DNA from: an uncultured Clostridium sp.
GTDB taxonomy: Bacteria > Bacillota > Clostridia > Lachnospirales > Lachnospiraceae
NCBI GenBank assembly: GCA_946498245.1
Contig: CAMMNN010000012.1
Coordinates: 1 to 64,000, forward strand
DNA length: 64,000 bases
Direction: 5' to 3'
Below, one piece after another: positions 8,045 to 17,797 of the stretch. Each line of letters starts with the position of its first letter. Position 1 is the stretch's first letter. The notes under the pieces were generated by a model. That model was not told the origin of the DNA and searched no databases. It was given only the letters and a program-made list of their open reading frames with translations. Both the position numbers and the translations under genes were made by a program.

Positions 8045-9064
8045 ATGTTGCAGAAAAAGAACGTAAAGCTGGGAGATATTGCTAAGGCGCTGGATGTCAG
8101 CATTGTTACAGTGTCAAATGCCCTTCAGGGGAAAAAAGGGGTCAGTCAGGCTCTTAGGGAGAAGATACAGGAAACCGCCTCAGCCATGGGGTATCAGGGA
8201 AAGACGAAGGAAAGAAAGGAACAGGGCTCCTATATCATAGGAGTGGCGGTAGCAGAAAAATATGTGAAAGAATTTCCCTCTTTCTATATGGATCTTTACC
8301 AGCGAATTGCAGCGGAAGTGCAGAAAAAAGGCCACCTGACAGTGCTGGAAGTGGTGACCTATGAAAAGGAAACTTTGCAGGAGCCTTTCGAGGCCTTTGC
8401 AGAGCAGAAAATTGCCGGACTGATTCTCATTGGAGAATTGAAAAAAGCATATATTCAGGCCGTAAGGGTTTATGGCGCACCGGTAGTCTGCGTAGATTAT
8501 TACGACATATACGAAGACATTGATTATATTATTACAGACGGCTTTGGCGGAATGAATGAGGTGACGGAGTTTCTTTTGGAACAGGGGTACCGGGATTTGA
8601 TGTTTGTGGGGACGCCCTGCGCCACTAAAAACATTACGGATCGGTATCTGGGATACCATAAGGCGCTTCGGCAGGCGGGGATTCAGGATGCCTGGATCCG
8701 CGTTTTGCCGGATCGTGATTTTGAAAACGGAGATTACCGCATACGGATCGAACTGCCTGGTAAGCTGCCGGAGGCGTTTGTGTGCAATTGTGATAAAACT
8801 GCCGGGATCCTTATTAAAAAGCTGGAAGAGCAGGGGATCCGGGTCCCGGAGGATGTGTCTGTGGCTGGCTTCGACGATTATAAGGCCCAATTGCCTGGAG
8901 ACATTCAACTGACGACTTATGAAAATGACGAGAAAATCTTGGCCCAAATCAGCGTAGATACCTTACTGAAAAGGATTGAAGGGAAAGGACGGGCCGGAGG
9001 AGTGCGGATTGTAGGCGGCAGGCTGGTTTTGGGAAATACAGTAAAGATGAGGAGGGAGCAGTAG
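8045..9064 (+). CDS. LacI-family transcriptional regulator (first of a tandem pair)
   Basis: 339 residues. The N-terminal HTH (LGDIAKALDVSIVTVSNALQGKKGVSQALREKI) is followed by a periplasmic-binding-protein-like sensor domain ending in VPEDVSVAGFDDY. It follows the alpha-galactosidase by 22 bases, and its stop shares one base with the GTG start of the second LacI gene. Expected to repress the mannoside genes until a mannoside or derived sugar binds. The sensor domains of the two copies share the unusual string AFVCN followed by D-x-TAG, indicating common ancestry. Confidence 0.9.
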   Translation: MLQKKNVKLGDIAKALDVSIVTVSNALQGKKGVSQALREKIQETASAMGYQGKTKERKEQGSYIIGVAVAEKYVKEFPSFYMDLYQRIAAEVQKKGHLTVLEVVTYEKETLQEPFEAFAEQKIAGLILIGELKKAYIQAVRVYGAPVVCVDYYDIYEDIDYIITDGFGGMNEVTEFLLEQGYRDLMFVGTPCATKNITDRYLGYHKALRQAGIQDAWIRVLPDRDFENGDYRIRIELPGKLPEAFVCNCDKTAGILIKKLEEQGIRVPEDVSVAGFDDYKAQLPGDIQLTTYENDEKILAQISVDTLLKRIEGKGRAGGVRIVGGRLVLGNTVKMRREQ

Positions 9065-10065
9065 TGGCAGAGGTCAAAATGAAGGACATTGCCGCGGCCG
9101 TAAACGTCAGCGTGGTTACGGTGTCCAATGCCTTGTCCGGAAAAAAAGGCGTCAGCGAGGAGCTGCGGCAGCTTATTGAAAAAACAGCCAGAGAAATGGG
9201 CTACAATCAAAAGAAAGCAGAAAAGACCTCCCAGGGAGGAGTGATGGGGGTCATTGCTTCAGAAAAGTATATTACAGTGGGAAATTCTTTTTACTGGGCC
9301 ATGTATCAGCACTTAGTCTACGAGGCGTCGAAGATGCAAAGCGTCACCATGCTGGAGATCTTGACCTTTGATGCCGAGGAAAAGGAAGAACTGCCTAAGC
9401 TGGTGAAGGAAAAAGCTATCAGCGGGTTGATTATTATCGGCTGGATGTCGGAGTCCTATGTGAAGAAAATAGTGGCCGCTGCCGGCGTTCCTATTGTGCT
9501 TCTGGATTTCCGGATGAAAGGGATTCAGTGTGACGCGGTTATGTCCAGCAATTATGTGGGAATGTATAAGATGACTCGCTATCTTTTAGAGCGGGGCCAT
9601 CGGGAGATTGCCTTTGTGGGTTCTATCCGGGCCAATGAGAATATTTTGGATCGTTACTATGGCTATAAGAAAGCCATGCTGGAGGCCGGAGTACGGGAGT
9701 GGGACGATTGGGTTCTGGAAGACAGGGACTTGACAGAAGGGCTGGGGCACATAGAAATACCGGAGAATTTGCCTACGGCTTTCGTCTGCAACAGCGATTG
9801 GACGGCGGGCCTTTTATATAATGAATTGTCAGAGAGAGGGCTGCGGGTGCCGGAGGATGTGTCCATTGTGGGATACGACAATTATTTGTATGGCAGCCCC
9901 TTTGCTGAAAAACTCACTACCTTCAGTGTAGATATGAAGCAAATGGCGCGGCGGGCAGTAAAGCTATTAAAGGGGAAAATGAAGGGGGACGACAAATACT
10001 GGGGAACCAGATATATAGACGGAATGGTAATAGAAAGGCAAAGCGTAAAAAATTTAAAGAGGTAA
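9064..10065 (+). CDS. LacI-family transcriptional regulator (second of a tandem pair)
   Basis: 333 residues beginning at GTG 9064, one base overlapping the previous stop. The HTH region MKDIAAAVNVSVVTVSNALSGKKGVSEELRQLI is close to that of the first copy; the sensor domain ends at VPEDVSIVGYDNY. The recognition helices (VSIVTVSNAL and VSVVTVSNAL) are almost identical, so both probably bind similar operators, while the more different sensor domains could read different sugars. A terminator follows at 10096, and the importer operon then starts from its own promoter. Confidence 0.9.
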   Translation: MAEVKMKDIAAAVNVSVVTVSNALSGKKGVSEELRQLIEKTAREMGYNQKKAEKTSQGGVMGVIASEKYITVGNSFYWAMYQHLVYEASKMQSVTMLEILTFDAEEKEELPKLVKEKAISGLIIIGWMSESYVKKIVAAAGVPIVLLDFRMKGIQCDAVMSSNYVGMYKMTRYLLERGHREIAFVGSIRANENILDRYYGYKKAMLEAGVREWDDWVLEDRDLTEGLGHIEIPENLPTAFVCNSDWTAGLLYNELSERGLRVPEDVSIVGYDNYLYGSPFAEKLTTFSVDMKQMARRAVKLLKGKMKGDDKYWGTRYIDGMVIERQSVKNLKR

Positions 10066-10095
10066 AAGGCTAAAAATAGAAAAAACGGAAGGAAA

Positions 10096-10138
10096 GGGAT
10101 GTCCCAAGGGGAGGGCATCTCTTTTTTGCGTTCAGAGA
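10096..10138 (+). terminator. Rho-independent terminator after the second lacI
   Basis: GGGATGTCC (10096-10104) pairs over nine positions with GGGCATCTC (10113-10121), including G-U pairs, followed by a run of six Ts. It separates the regulator operon from the importer operon. Confidence 0.75.
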
Positions 10139-10215
10139 AAATGTTTACATGGAATAGTGATAAGAACTTAATTTATTCACTTAAATTAAAGCTAATTATA
10201 GAGATTAAACTAAAA

Positions 10216-10228
10216 TTTAAGCGTTAAA
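10216..10228. promoter_or_regulatory. Candidate LacI-type operator
   Basis: TTTAA-GCG-TTAAA is an inverted repeat with a CG-containing centre, upstream of the importer promoter. LacI-family sites often have this layout. A partial match (ATTAAGCGCG) sits just before the GH36 start. Confidence 0.35.
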
Positions 10229-10315
10229 GCGGGAAATAATTTAGCAAATAACCGACAAAAACAGGGTTTTCAAATTGTAAAAATAGTAGAATTGACCATG
10301 AAAAGAAGAAAAATG

Positions 10316-10344
10316 TTGACTTTAAAATAAATTAAATGTAAGAT
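10316..10344 (+). promoter_or_regulatory. Promoter of the mannoside importer operon
   Basis: TTGACT (10316-10321), 17-base spacer, TAAGAT (10339-10344), about 30 bases before the binding-protein start. The 310-base gap before the gene is very AT-rich with repeated TTAAA blocks; besides the terminator, operator candidate and this promoter I see nothing in it. Confidence 0.5.
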
Positions 10345-10375
10345 TAAAATAACTTAAAAAACAGGAGGAACTAAT

Positions 10376-11755
10376 ATGAAAAAGGAACTGTGGAAGAGAA
10401 CGGCTGCCGTAACAATTGCATCCATGATGGCCCTTTCCCTGGCGGCGTGCAGCAGCCAAGGTGAGGAAAAGGGAAAGGATGAGGTCAGCGGAGCCAATGT
10501 GCCGGCTATTAACGACATTGCTTTGGGCGAGGATTATAAGGATCTGCAGGCAAGCATAAAAATCCTTACAAACAGAACGGATATTGTAGACACAGTATAC
10601 AAAGAGTATGCAGAGGAGTTTATGGCTCTGTACCCCAATATTACTGTAGAGTATGAGGGGATCACAGATTATGAGGAATCCCTGCAGCTCAGACTGTCTA
10701 CAGGAGACTGGGGCGACATTTGCTATATTCCTTCCAGCGTGGACAAGAGCGAGCTTTCCGGATTCTTTACCCCTATGGGAGATTTCGCCGTATTGGACGG
10801 TATCTATAACTACTGTCAGGAAAAAACCTATGACGGAGTGGTATATGGTATTGCCAACGGCGGAACGGCCAGCGGCGTTGCCTACAACAAGCGGGTCTGG
10901 CAGGAAGCAGGCATTACGGAGCTGCCCAAAACCCCGGATGAGTTTATTGAAGATTTAAAGCTGATTCGGGAGAATACAGATGCGATTCCTCTGTATACGA
11001 ATTTTGCGGCAGGCTGGACAATGGGAGCATGGAATGATTATACAGGGATTGCCGCTACAGGAGATGTGGATTTTAAAAATAATAAGCTGCTGCATATGAA
11101 GGATCCCTTTGCCCCGAATGACGATATGACGGGACCTTACGCCGTTTACTACACTCTTTACCATGCTGTTAATGAAAAACTGGTTGAAGAAGATCCGGCT
11201 TCCAGCGACTGGGAATCTTCTAAAGGAAGAATTAATAACGGAGAGATTGCTACCATGGTTCTGGGTTCCTGGTGTGTGGAGCAGTTTAAGGGCGCCGGAG
11301 AGCATCCGGAGGATATTGGCTATATGCCCTTCCCCATTTCTGTCAACGGCAAACAGTATGTAAGCAGCGGCGGAAACTATTCTTATGGTATTAACTGTCA
11401 GGCCAGCGAAGATAATCAGATTGCGTCTATGCTGTATGTAAAATGGATTTTGGAAGAATCCAGTATGTTCGCAGATGAGGGAAGCATCCCGGCATTAAAG
11501 AACAGCGAGCTTCCCGACTGTCTGGACGGTCTGGAAGGAGCGGAACTGCTCTCTGACAATCCTTCACTGGAAGGCGAGGAAGGCCTGTATGACGATATGT
11601 GCAATGAGAGCGAACTCCTTACGGGAGACTATGCGGTAAGCGAGGTACTGGAGGCGGCGCTGTATGACAGTGATACTCTGGACAATCTTATGAGTACCTG
11701 GAATGAAAAGTGGACGGCGGCCCAGGAAAGGCTTGGCGTTGAAGTAACCGAATAA
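10376..11755 (+). CDS. ABC sugar-binding lipoprotein (manno-oligosaccharide type by context)
   Basis: 459 residues. A lipoprotein signal peptide ends at the lipobox LAAC (Cys25), followed by a Ser/Glu/Lys-rich linker. The rest is a family-1 extracellular solute-binding protein (IKILTNRTDIVDTVYKEYAEEF, YPNITVEYEG, GVAYNKRVWQEAGI). It captures oligosaccharides outside the membrane and passes them to the two permeases encoded next. Its place among mannoside phosphorylases and a mannobiose epimerase suggests beta-mannooligosaccharides, as for the equivalent Roseburia protein; this is inference from context. Strong AGGAGGA ribosome site. Confidence 0.92.
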   Translation: MKKELWKRTAAVTIASMMALSLAACSSQGEEKGKDEVSGANVPAINDIALGEDYKDLQASIKILTNRTDIVDTVYKEYAEEFMALYPNITVEYEGITDYEESLQLRLSTGDWGDICYIPSSVDKSELSGFFTPMGDFAVLDGIYNYCQEKTYDGVVYGIANGGTASGVAYNKRVWQEAGITELPKTPDEFIEDLKLIRENTDAIPLYTNFAAGWTMGAWNDYTGIAATGDVDFKNNKLLHMKDPFAPNDDMTGPYAVYYTLYHAVNEKLVEEDPASSDWESSKGRINNGEIATMVLGSWCVEQFKGAGEHPEDIGYMPFPISVNGKQYVSSGGNYSYGINCQASEDNQIASMLYVKWILEESSMFADEGSIPALKNSELPDCLDGLEGAELLSDNPSLEGEEGLYDDMCNESELLTGDYAVSEVLEAALYDSDTLDNLMSTWNEKWTAAQERLGVEVTE

Positions 11756-11766
11756 ACAGCAGTTTG

Positions 11767-11795
11767 GAGCCGCTGCTTTATTTGTGCGGCGGCTC
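11767..11795 (+). other. Intercistronic stem-loop between binding protein and permeases
   Basis: GAGCCGCTGC pairs with GCGGCGGCTC over ten positions (one G-U), followed by a weak pyrimidine run (TTCCTTCTC). In sugar ABC operons such hairpins typically act as mRNA stabilisers or partial terminators, giving more binding protein than permease. Confidence 0.6.
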
Positions 11796-11834
11796 TTCCT
11801 TCTCTAAAGAGAAAATACGGGAAAGGAGTTTGTT

Positions 11835-12839
11835 ATGGCAAAACAGAAATCGGCCAGTTTGGCGGGGAACCGTACGTTCTCCCAGTGGTTCAGCCGGAAA
11901 AAAGTTCAGCAGAGTCTGGTAATTATTACGTTTTTGTTTGTACCCCTTCTTCTGCTTTTGGTGTTTACTTATATCCCCTTTGGAAAGATGATTCAATTCA
12001 GCTTTTACGATATGAAGTATATCGGCCCTAAGCGTTGGGTGGGGATTCAAAATTACATAGATGTTTTCAAACGGCCGGAATGTTTCCAATCATTGTTAGT
12101 AAGCGTTTATTATATGGGCGGAGCGGTAGTCCAGCTTTCTCTGGCGCTGTTTTTTGCTACCTTGATGATCTTTCATGTAAAAGGAGACGCTGTTTTTAAG
12201 GGGTGTATGTTCTTCCCTTATCTGATTTGCGGCATTGCGGTAGGATTTATCTTTAAATTCTTCTATGCCAGAGGCTATGTTCTGGACTCCATACTGCAGC
12301 TTTTTGGAATGGACTTGGAAAATATCCCTATGTGGCTGCAGGATAAAAAAATCAATAACATTTCTCTGGCAGCTACGTCTGTATGGCGGTATACAGGACA
12401 GAATATGATTCTGTTTTTAGGAGCCATGATGTCGGTAGACCCGGGACTGTATGAAGCGGCTTCCCTGGACGGCGCCAATAAATGGCATCAGTTTATCTAT
12501 ATAATTCTGCCGAGCATTAAGTCTATTGTAGTATTGAATTTGATTCTTTCCATCAGCGGCTCTCTCAGCGCCTTTGAACCGCCTTACGTTATTACAAACG
12601 GAACCATGGGAACCGGTACTTACTTTGTTATTATGAACCGTTTGGCCCATGAAAACCAGAAAGTAGGGCTGGCCTGCGCTATGGCCATCGTGCTGCTGGC
12701 AATTATTATTTTGTGTACAGTGGCCCAGAAATTGTTCTTTAAATATGTTTTTGACGATGGAACTTCCGATGAATCGAAAGCCGCTGTAAGAAAGAGAAAG
12801 AAAGCAGAAAGAGCGGCAAAGAAGGGAGGACGCGGATAA
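11835..12839 (+). CDS. ABC sugar permease, MalF-like
   Basis: 334 residues with six transmembrane helices; the first is near LVIITFLFVPLLLLLVFTYI. The EAA-type cytoplasmic loop that docks on the ATPase is visible as LYEAASLDGANKWHQFIYIILPSI. It pairs with the next permease to form the channel. A highly basic C-terminal tail (KRKKAERAAKKGG) is notable. No ATP-binding subunit is encoded nearby, so a shared MsmK/UgpC-like ATPase is presumably supplied from elsewhere. Its stop overlaps the next ATG by one base. Confidence 0.92.
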   Translation: MAKQKSASLAGNRTFSQWFSRKKVQQSLVIITFLFVPLLLLLVFTYIPFGKMIQFSFYDMKYIGPKRWVGIQNYIDVFKRPECFQSLLVSVYYMGGAVVQLSLALFFATLMIFHVKGDAVFKGCMFFPYLICGIAVGFIFKFFYARGYVLDSILQLFGMDLENIPMWLQDKKINNISLAATSVWRYTGQNMILFLGAMMSVDPGLYEAASLDGANKWHQFIYIILPSIKSIVVLNLILSISGSLSAFEPPYVITNGTMGTGTYFVIMNRLAHENQKVGLACAMAIVLLAIIILCTVAQKLFFKYVFDDGTSDESKAAVRKRKKAERAAKKGGRG

Positions 12840-13684
12840 TGAATAAGAAAATAAATCTGTATTCAGCGGTTTTCTCAATTTTTAAGTACATTATGCTCAT
12901 TGGTGCTGCGGTGATTGCGGTTCTTCCGGTGTGCGTCTGTGTACTGACAGCCTTTAAAACCACGGAGGAATATAACGCGACCTCGCCCTTAGATATGCCG
13001 GCTTCTTTTTTGAACTTTGAGAATTTCCGGATTGCGTTTAAGCAGGCCAATATGCTTCAGGGTTTTATAAATACGGCCATTGTTCTCATTGTGGTTCTTT
13101 TTTGTTCTGTATTTATCGGAGCTATGCTGGCCTATGTCCTGAACCGCTTCCAATTTAAAGGCAATGCAATTATCCAGAATCTCTTTATGTTTGCGGCGCT
13201 GATTCCGGGGATTGCCACTCAGGTAACGGTTTACCAGATTATGTATTCCCTGGGATTGATCAACCATTTGTACGGCTATATGGTTGCCCTTATGGGAACG
13301 GATATTATTTCCATTTATATTTTCCTTCAGTTTTTTGAAAATCTTTCCGTCTCTTTGGACGAATCGGCGATTATGGACGGCTGTACCTACTTTGGAGTGT
13401 TCTTTAAGATTTTATTTCCGCTTTTAAAGCCGGCCATTGTAACTTCTGTCGTTCTGAAGGGCGTAGGGGTTTACAACGAGTACTATATGTCAAATCTCTA
13501 TCTGCAGTCTAAAGAATTAAAGACCATTTCCACGGCGCTGTATACCTTTACGGGGCCTTACGGCAACCAGTATAACTATATCTGCGCCGGCGTACTGATT
13601 ACAATTATACCGATTTTCATTTTGTTCCTGATATTCCAGAAACAGATTTACAGCGGAATGGCGGCGGGAGCTGTCAAAGGCTGA
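12839..13684 (+). CDS. ABC sugar permease, MalG-like
   Basis: 281 residues with six transmembrane helices, starting near YIMLIGAAVIAVLPVCVCVL. The EAA loop reads LDESAIMDGCTYFGVFFKILFPLLKPA. It forms the inner-membrane channel with the MalF-like partner. Translational coupling with the preceding gene (1-base overlap) supports equal amounts of the two subunits. Confidence 0.92.
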   Translation: MNKKINLYSAVFSIFKYIMLIGAAVIAVLPVCVCVLTAFKTTEEYNATSPLDMPASFLNFENFRIAFKQANMLQGFINTAIVLIVVLFCSVFIGAMLAYVLNRFQFKGNAIIQNLFMFAALIPGIATQVTVYQIMYSLGLINHLYGYMVALMGTDIISIYIFLQFFENLSVSLDESAIMDGCTYFGVFFKILFPLLKPAIVTSVVLKGVGVYNEYYMSNLYLQSKELKTISTALYTFTGPYGNQYNYICAGVLITIIPIFILFLIFQKQIYSGMAAGAVKG

Positions 13685-13718
13685 TGGTGACGGGACTAAA
13701 AATTGCGGAGGACAGACT

Positions 13719-14741
13719 ATGAGCAATGTAAAAATAATTGGAGCTAATGTGCCGAATATGCCCTGGCAGGAGCGGCCTGACACCCCCCAGGGGATGCCTT
13801 TGTGGAGATATAAGGAAAATCCTGTCATTGGCCGGAACCCTGTAGAGGGAGTGGCCCGGATTTTCAACAGTGCGGTAATCCCCTATAAAGGGGCTTTTAT
13901 TGGAGTTTTTCGCGGCGAACAGCTTAACGGCATTCCCCATATCTATTTAGGCAGAAGCCAGGACGGCATTCACTGGGAGTTTGACAAAGACAAAATCCCC
14001 TTTAAGGATGAAGAAGGCCGGGATTTTATGCCGGTTTATGCCTACGATCCGAGACTGGTGGAGATTGAAGGAACTTATTATATCATGTGGTGCCAGGATT
14101 TCTACGGGGCGTCCATTGGCATGGCCAAAACTACGGATTTTAAAACCTTTACCAGAATAGAAAATCCGTTCCTTCCTTTTAACAGAAACGCAGTGCTGTT
14201 TCCAAAGAAAATAAACGGAAATTTTGTCCTTTTGTCCAGACCCAGTGACAGCGGCCATACGCCTTTTGGCGACATATTCCTTTCGGAGAGCCCGGACATG
14301 ATTTATTGGGGCAGACACCGCCATGTTATGGGAAAGAGCCCGGAATGGTGGGAGTCTGTGAAAATCGGAGGAGGAGCCGCTCCCATTGAAACCAGCGAAG
14401 GCTGGCTGCTGTTCTACCATGGGGTTACGGGAACCTGTAACGGCTATGTGTACAGCATAGGCGGCGCTGTCCTGGATATAGATAATCCTTCTGTAGTGAA
14501 GTACCGTTGTGAAAACTTCCTTCTTACCCCGGAAGAATGGTATGAGGAAAGGGGATTTGTTCCAAATGTAACCTTCCCCTGCGCTACCATTCATGATGGG
14601 GAGACAGGGAGGATCGCCATTTATTACGGAGCCGCAGATTCCTACGTGGGTCTGGCCTTTACAACAGTGGATCAGGTGGTTTCTTATATCAAAGAGCATT
14701 CGGTAGTACGGCCGGATGACAGTGAGATTGGAAGAAGATAA
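13719..14741 (+). CDS. GH130 beta-1,4-mannooligosaccharide phosphorylase (GH130_2-like)
   Basis: 340 residues, matching the short GH130 subfamily that phosphorolyses beta-1,4-mannooligosaccharides from the non-reducing end, releasing alpha-mannose-1-phosphate. The five-bladed propeller pattern is visible. The GH130 catalytic Asp lies at about residue 110 in VYAYDPRLVEI, and GGGAAPIETSEGWLLFYHG is a typical phosphate/sugar-binding stretch. Cytoplasmic, no signal peptide. It follows the permeases by 34 bases and its stop overlaps the epimerase start by one base. The subfamily is assigned by length and neighbours; some GH130 members act on other beta-mannosides. Confidence 0.88.
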   Translation: MSNVKIIGANVPNMPWQERPDTPQGMPLWRYKENPVIGRNPVEGVARIFNSAVIPYKGAFIGVFRGEQLNGIPHIYLGRSQDGIHWEFDKDKIPFKDEEGRDFMPVYAYDPRLVEIEGTYYIMWCQDFYGASIGMAKTTDFKTFTRIENPFLPFNRNAVLFPKKINGNFVLLSRPSDSGHTPFGDIFLSESPDMIYWGRHRHVMGKSPEWWESVKIGGGAAPIETSEGWLLFYHGVTGTCNGYVYSIGGAVLDIDNPSVVKYRCENFLLTPEEWYEERGFVPNVTFPCATIHDGETGRIAIYYGAADSYVGLAFTTVDQVVSYIKEHSVVRPDDSEIGRR

Positions 14742-15931
14742 TGATAAAAGATATTGAAAAATTTTCAGAAGATGTAAAAGAACATCTTACAAAAAAAATC
14801 ATACCCTTTTGGAAAAATCTCAGAGATGAGGAGCACGGAGGGTATTACGGCTGGCTGGGATATGATTTGAAGCTGGATAAAAAGGCGGTAAAGGGTTGCA
14901 TTTTAAATAGCCGCATTCTTTGGTTTTTTTCCAATGCTTATCTGCTCTTGGGGGATGATTCCATCCTCCGGGAAGCGGAACACGCCTGGAAATTCCTCCG
15001 GGACTGCTGCGTGGACAAAGTCAATGGCGGCGTGTACTGGTCCCTGACTTACGACGGAAAGCCTGAAGATACTACCAAACATACATATAATCAGGCCTTT
15101 GCGGTTTATGCCCTTTCTTCTTATTACGACGCGTCTAAGGATGAAGAGGCGCTGAAGCTGGCGCGGGAGCTGTACCGGCTGATTGAAACCAGATGCAGGG
15201 ATGAATATGGCTATTTGGAGGCCTTTACCGTAGAATTTAAACCGGAAGCCAACGATAAGCTTTCGGAGAACGGAGTCATGGCGGAAAAGACTATGAATAC
15301 CTTGCTTCACGTATTTGAGGCTTATACGGAATTATATCGTGTAACGGGGGATCCGGAAGTAGGGGAGCAAATCCGTTTCCTGTTAAGCCTTTTTGCAGAT
15401 AAGGTGTATAATCCCAAGCTGGGCCGCCAGGAAGTATTTTTTGACTGGAAGTGGAACAGCCTGATTGATCTGTACTCTTACGGCCATGATATTGAAAGCG
15501 CTTGGCTGGTGGACAGGGGGCTGGACATTTTAAAGGATGAAGAATATGTGAAGAAACTGCGGCCTGTTACAAAAGAAATTACAGCGAATATATTCCAGCG
15601 GGCCTATAGGAATCATTCTCTTGCAAATGAAGCGGAAAACGGCATCGTAGATACTACCAGGGTCTGGTGGGTTCAGGCGGAGGCTGTGGTAGGCTTTTTA
15701 AACGGCTGGCAGAGAACCCCAGGGGAACCCCGGTATCTGGAAGCCGCTTGGGACATCTGGGAATATATCAAAGAAAACCTGGTGGACAAAAGAGAGGGTT
15801 CGGAGTGGTTTTGGTCTGTGGACGAAGGCGGAAAGCCTCTGGAAAAGCCTATTGTAGAACCGTGGAAATGCCCTTACCACAACGGTAGAATGTGTATCGA
15901 AGTAATCAGGAGGATACGAAATGTTGCATGA
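14741..15931 (+). CDS. Mannobiose/cellobiose 2-epimerase (AGE family)
   Basis: 396 residues, the usual length of cellobiose 2-epimerases, with an (alpha/alpha)6-barrel pattern. Characteristic motifs are [52 protein letters not shown] and [12 protein letters not shown], which carry conserved catalytic and substrate-binding histidines and aromatics. In this setting it would convert the reducing-end mannose of beta-1,4-mannobiose to glucose, giving mannosyl-glucose for the next enzyme. Translation is coupled at both ends (1-base overlap before, 11-base overlap after). Confidence 0.92.
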   Translation: MIKDIEKFSEDVKEHLTKKIIPFWKNLRDEEHGGYYGWLGYDLKLDKKAVKGCILNSRILWFFSNAYLLLGDDSILREAEHAWKFLRDCCVDKVNGGVYWSLTYDGKPEDTTKHTYNQAFAVYALSSYYDASKDEEALKLARELYRLIETRCRDEYGYLEAFTVEFKPEANDKLSENGVMAEKTMNTLLHVFEAYTELYRVTGDPEVGEQIRFLLSLFADKVYNPKLGRQEVFFDWKWNSLIDLYSYGHDIESAWLVDRGLDILKDEEYVKKLRPVTKEITANIFQRAYRNHSLANEAENGIVDTTRVWWVQAEAVVGFLNGWQRTPGEPRYLEAAWDIWEYIKENLVDKREGSEWFWSVDEGGKPLEKPIVEPWKCPYHNGRMCIEVIRRIRNVA

Positions 15932-17093
15932 GCAGTATTATGTGGAAAAAGCGAAGGTGGAACGCCTTATAAACAGACGGAACCGGAAAACAGATTTTTA
16001 TAATGGGATTTATGACCGGTATGAGTTTCCGGTGCTTACCAGAGAGTTTGCGCCGGTTCACTGGAGATACGATTTAAATAAGGAAACCAATCCGTACTTT
16101 ATGGAGCGGCTGGGGATCAACGCGGTAATGAACTCCGGCGGGATTTGGCTCAACGGAAAGTATTATCTGGTAGTAAGGGTAGAAGGCAATGACAGAAAAT
16201 CGTTTTTTGCTGTGGCGGAAAGCGACACGGGAATAGACGGTTTCCGTTTCTGGGATTACCCGGTAGTGCTGCCGGATACCTGTCCGGAGGAAACCAATGT
16301 GTACGATATGAGGCTGACACAGCATGAGGACGGCTGGATATATGGGGTGTTTTGTTCTGAGAGCAAGGATAAAAGCAATCCCGATTTGTCTGCGGCAGTT
16401 GCGGCGGCTGGGATTGTCCGCACAAAGGATTTAAAGACCTGGGAGAGACTGGATAATTTAACGACTCTCCGTTCTCCCCAGCAGCGGAATGTAGCCCTTC
16501 ATCCGGAGTTTGTAGAGGGCAAATACGCTTTCTATACACGGCCCATGGACGGCTTTATAGAAACAGGATCCGGCGGCGGAATTGGATTCGGGCTTTGTGA
16601 TGATATTGAGCACGCAGTAATAGATGAAGAAAAAATTATCAGCAGGAGAATTTACCACACGCTGACAGAATCCAAAAACGGAGCCGGAGCGGTGCCGATT
16701 CGGGGAAAGAAGTGCTGGATTCATATTGCTCACGGAGTCCGCAACACAGCAGCCGGACTGCGGTATGTCCTTTATGCTTTCGGTACGGATTTAAACCATC
16801 CCGATAAGGTGATTGCAGAACCTTCCGGAGTATTTCTGGTACCTTTGGGGACTGAACGAGTAGGGGATGTATCTAATGTGGTATTTACTAACGGAGCCAT
16901 TGCGAGGGATAACGGAGACGTATATATCTATTATGCCTCCTGTGACACCAGAATGCATGTGGCCACTACGACGGTAGATAAGCTGGAGGATTACCTGTTC
17001 CATACGCCTAAGGATGCCCTGAGGTCCCCGGACTGCGTAAAGCAGAGGTGCGGACTGATTAAACAGAATATGGAGCTTCTGAAAAAGGAATAA
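15921..17093 (+). CDS. GH130 4-O-beta-mannosyl-glucose phosphorylase (GH130_1-like)
   Basis: 390 residues, the length of the GH130_1 subfamily that splits 4-O-beta-D-mannosyl-D-glucose with phosphate into mannose-1-phosphate and glucose. The predicted catalytic Asp is at about residue 129 in [28 protein letters not shown] and [16 protein letters not shown] are typical of this subfamily. The start lies 11 bases inside the epimerase gene behind AGGAGG. The preceding epimerase supplies its substrate, making a two-step mannobiose route. Confidence 0.9.
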   Translation: MLHEQYYVEKAKVERLINRRNRKTDFYNGIYDRYEFPVLTREFAPVHWRYDLNKETNPYFMERLGINAVMNSGGIWLNGKYYLVVRVEGNDRKSFFAVAESDTGIDGFRFWDYPVVLPDTCPEETNVYDMRLTQHEDGWIYGVFCSESKDKSNPDLSAAVAAAGIVRTKDLKTWERLDNLTTLRSPQQRNVALHPEFVEGKYAFYTRPMDGFIETGSGGGIGFGLCDDIEHAVIDEEKIISRRIYHTLTESKNGAGAVPIRGKKCWIHIAHGVRNTAAGLRYVLYAFGTDLNHPDKVIAEPSGVFLVPLGTERVGDVSNVVFTNGAIARDNGDVYIYYASCDTRMHVATTTVDKLEDYLFHTPKDALRSPDCVKQRCGLIKQNMELLKKE

Positions 17094-17138
17094 CGGCTTG
17101 GATGCATAACGATAAAAAGATTGGGAAGGAGCAGCGGT

Positions 17139-17783
17139 ATGAGGTCCTTTTTAGCGCAAATCCGGAAAAATACGGCTAATATGAATGGCAGGGAAAAGGC
17201 GGAATATGTACTGGCCTATTATTGGTACCATATGCTGGGGGCTGCCGCCGCTGTCTGCCTGATCCTTTTTCTGATTATGCATTTTGGCTTTCCCAAGGAA
17301 CGCCCTGTTTTCACCTGTGCGCTGGTTAATCAGGATATTAATTTTGCCAGAGACATGGAACTGGAAGCGGCCTTTGCCAAAAGATCGGAACTTCCGGCGG
17401 ATTTATTGGAAGTGGACTCGGATTTTAACATATCCTATGGAGACGTTCAACTGGAAGGGATCAATGAAAGCTCTTATGAGAAGTTCTTTTTTAAATGGAG
17501 AAACCAGGAGCTGGATGCAGTACTTATGCCGGAGAGCTTTTATAAATACTGCAAAGAACTGGGAGGAGCCTTTTACAGCCTTGACCAGTGGGACGTTGAA
17601 GGTCTGCCTGTCTATGAAGAGGCCGGGAAGGCTGCGGCCATAAGGGCGGAAGATACGGGACTGGCCAAGTACCTGAGAAACGAAACGGGAGAACCCTTGC
17701 TTCTTGTATTTCCCGATACGGGGCGGCATCAGGAAGTATGCGGCGCATTCCTTAGATTTATACGGGAAACGGAAACTGAATAA
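17139..17783 (+). CDS. Membrane-anchored protein of unknown function in the mannoside operon
   Basis: 214 residues from the ATG at 17139, eight bases after GGGAAGGAG. A short basic cytoplasmic N-terminus is followed by one transmembrane helix at about residues 29-50 (YYWYHMLGAAAAVCLILFLI), then an extracytoplasmic domain of about 160 residues with strand-helix alternation. LDAVLMPESFYKYCKELG resembles a binding-protein-like fold, but I cannot assign it. It sits between a GH130 gene and the phosphomutase with short gaps, so it is probably co-expressed with mannoside use. Accessory or sensory roles are speculation. Confidence 0.75.
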   Translation: MRSFLAQIRKNTANMNGREKAEYVLAYYWYHMLGAAAAVCLILFLIMHFGFPKERPVFTCALVNQDINFARDMELEAAFAKRSELPADLLEVDSDFNISYGDVQLEGINESSYEKFFFKWRNQELDAVLMPESFYKYCKELGGAFYSLDQWDVEGLPVYEEAGKAAAIRAEDTGLAKYLRNETGEPLLLVFPDTGRHQEVCGAFLRFIRETETE

Positions 17784-17797
17784 GGAGGAAATACAAA

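Noticed and set aside
8180-8947. 255-codon minus-strand frame opposite the first lacI gene
   Set aside because: Antisense shadow of a well-supported LacI protein.
13947-14699. 250-codon minus-strand frame opposite the GH130_2 gene
   Set aside because: Antisense shadow; the GH130 protein is clear and operon-coupled on both sides.
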